Of a stretch of 6,022 nt of DNA, positions 5,654-6,022 are shown one piece after another. The translations under genes and the position numbers were made by a program. The DNA comes from SIG565 sp045646145. Its GTDB lineage: Bacteria; Bacillota; Clostridia; Oscillospirales; Acutalibacteraceae. The notes beneath the pieces are model-generated. The model saw nothing but the letters and a program-made list of their open reading frames with translations. It made no database searches and was not told the origin of the DNA. The stretch is taken from the NCBI GenBank assembly GCA_045646145.1, contig JAZRKE010000049.1, positions 1 through 6,022 on the forward strand, given 5' to 3'. Position 1 is the stretch's first letter. The number at the start of each line of letters is the position of its first letter.

Positions 5654-5731
5654 CCGGGTGTAGCTCAGTTTGGTATGAGCGCTTGAATGGGGTTCAAGAG
5701 GCCGCTAGTTCGACTCTAGTCACTCGGACCA
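5654..5731 (+). tRNA. tRNA-Pro, anticodon GGG
   Basis: The 78-base gene folds fully. The 7-bp acceptor stem pairs 5654-5660 with 5721-5727, with one G-U. The D stem is GCTC/GAGC (5663-5666/5677-5680), the anticodon stem CTTGA/TCAAG (5682-5686/5694-5698) and the T stem GCTAG/CTAGT with loop TTCGACT. The anticodon GGG is at 5689-5691, followed by G37. C1-G72 and discriminator A73 match bacterial tRNA-Pro identity features, and the CCA end (5729-5731) is encoded. It should read CCC and CCU proline codons. With G36 followed by G37 it is an expected TrmD substrate. The D loop is 10 bases, AGTTTGGTAT, with T where A21 is usual. Confidence 0.96.
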
Positions 5732-5732
5732 C

Positions 5733-5787
5733 AATAAATCCGTGAATTCCCTTTGTTTATGCGGGATTCACGGATTTATTATTTTTC
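5733..5787 (+). terminator. Rho-independent terminator after tRNA-Pro
   Basis: The 5' arm (5733-5751) and 3' arm (5763-5780) form a stem of about 18 bp with a single bulged T, around an 11-base loop, and ATTTTTC follows. It starts two bases past the tRNA CCA end. It probably ends both the tRNA transcript and any read-through from the lipoprotein gene. Confidence 0.9.
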
Positions 5788-5858
5788 TAATTATTCCGTT
5801 CTATTTTGCAAAATTCTTTTCTATTACATAGCCTGTTACATAACACAAAAATGCACAC

Positions 5859-5897
5859 AAAAAAACCGCCTCACTTCCCAGCGGAAATGAGGCGGTT
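5859..5897 (-). terminator. Rho-independent terminator of the right-edge gene
   Basis: The arms AACCGCCTCA (5864-5873) and TGAGGCGGTT (5888-5897) pair. The stem extends inward through TTCC/GGAA (5875-5878/5883-5886) around a CAGC loop. The one mismatch (5874/5887) becomes a G-U wobble in minus-strand RNA. A run of seven A residues (5859-5865) supplies the U-tract on the minus strand, while the plus direction lacks one. This terminator converges on the tRNA terminator. Confidence 0.92.
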
Positions 5898-5938
5898 ATA
5901 TTTATATTACTTTATAAAATTAATTTCTTCATATTACC

Positions 5939-6022
5939 CTACACCCCCAGAATCTTCTTCCAGGTGTTGTAGCCTACAATACCGTCAGCAACAAGGCCCA
6001 TAAGCTTCTGCCACTTAATAAC
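5939..6022 (-). CDS. C-terminal end of a peptidoglycan-binding-domain protein (partial)
   Basis: The last 27 codons of a minus-strand gene enter from the right edge and stop at TAG (5939-5941). The visible residues include WQKLMGL and VADGIVGYNTWKKILGV, which match the end of a PG_binding_1 repeat (typically FQ...GL..DGIVGP.TW..L). This small three-helix domain anchors cell-wall hydrolases, spore cortex enzymes and related proteins to peptidoglycan. The usual Pro after DGIVG is Tyr here. The catalytic or other domains lie outside the window, so the protein's activity cannot be named. The good terminator downstream, about 40 bp past the stop, supports a real gene end. Confidence 0.82.
   Translation of the reverse strand, partial: VIKWQKLMGLVADGIVGYNTWKKILGV

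Noticed and set aside
5806..6003. 65-codon plus-strand open frame at the right edge
   Set aside because: It runs through the minus-strand terminator and antisense to the peptidoglycan-binding C-terminus, and it has no plausible ribosome binding site.

Overview
This window looks like a chromosomal housekeeping region from an AT-rich Gram-positive bacterium, most likely in the Clostridia. The evidence is the gene order ylxM-ffh-rpsP-khpA-rimM-trmD, an HPr with both His15 and Ser46, strong Shine-Dalgarno sequences, near-consensus sigma-A promoters, and frequent TTG/GTG starts. The order-level assignment is inference. I see no mobile element, CRISPR array, prophage or clearly new system.

Reading from the left: ptsH (HPr) is on the minus strand with its own promoter. 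Upstream of it on the same strand is a six-gene operon. Transcribed right to left it is ylxM (SRP-associated HTH protein), ffh (SRP GTPase), rpsP (S16), khpA (KH RNA-binding protein), rimM (16S maturation) and trmD (tRNA m1G37 methyltransferase). A TTGACA-17 bp-TATAAT promoter at 4042-4070 drives it. It joins protein targeting, small-subunit assembly and tRNA modification, a known Firmicutes grouping. Neither rplS nor ftsY flanks it here. Several starts need revision: ylxM and ffh most likely begin at TTG codons, rpsP at GTG, and trmD at an internal ATG.

Back to back with this operon, on the plus strand, is a lone family-5 (peptide/oligopeptide type) solute-binding lipoprotein with its own promoter and no transporter partners in view. 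Next come a tRNA-Pro(GGG) gene with its own promoter and an intrinsic terminator. This tRNA has G36-G37, the feature TrmD recognises, so enzyme and likely substrate are both in the window. At the right edge a minus-strand gene enters. Only its last 27 codons are visible, and they match the end of a peptidoglycan-binding domain. It is followed by a strong terminator that converges on the tRNA terminator.

The less ordinary signals are regulatory. They are a 29-bp inverted repeat across the predicted operon start site, paired hairpins between khpA and rimM, and two inverted repeats upstream of the ptsH promoter. At the protein level, TrmD has Glu in place of the catalytic Asp, and the binding lipoprotein has altered domain motifs.
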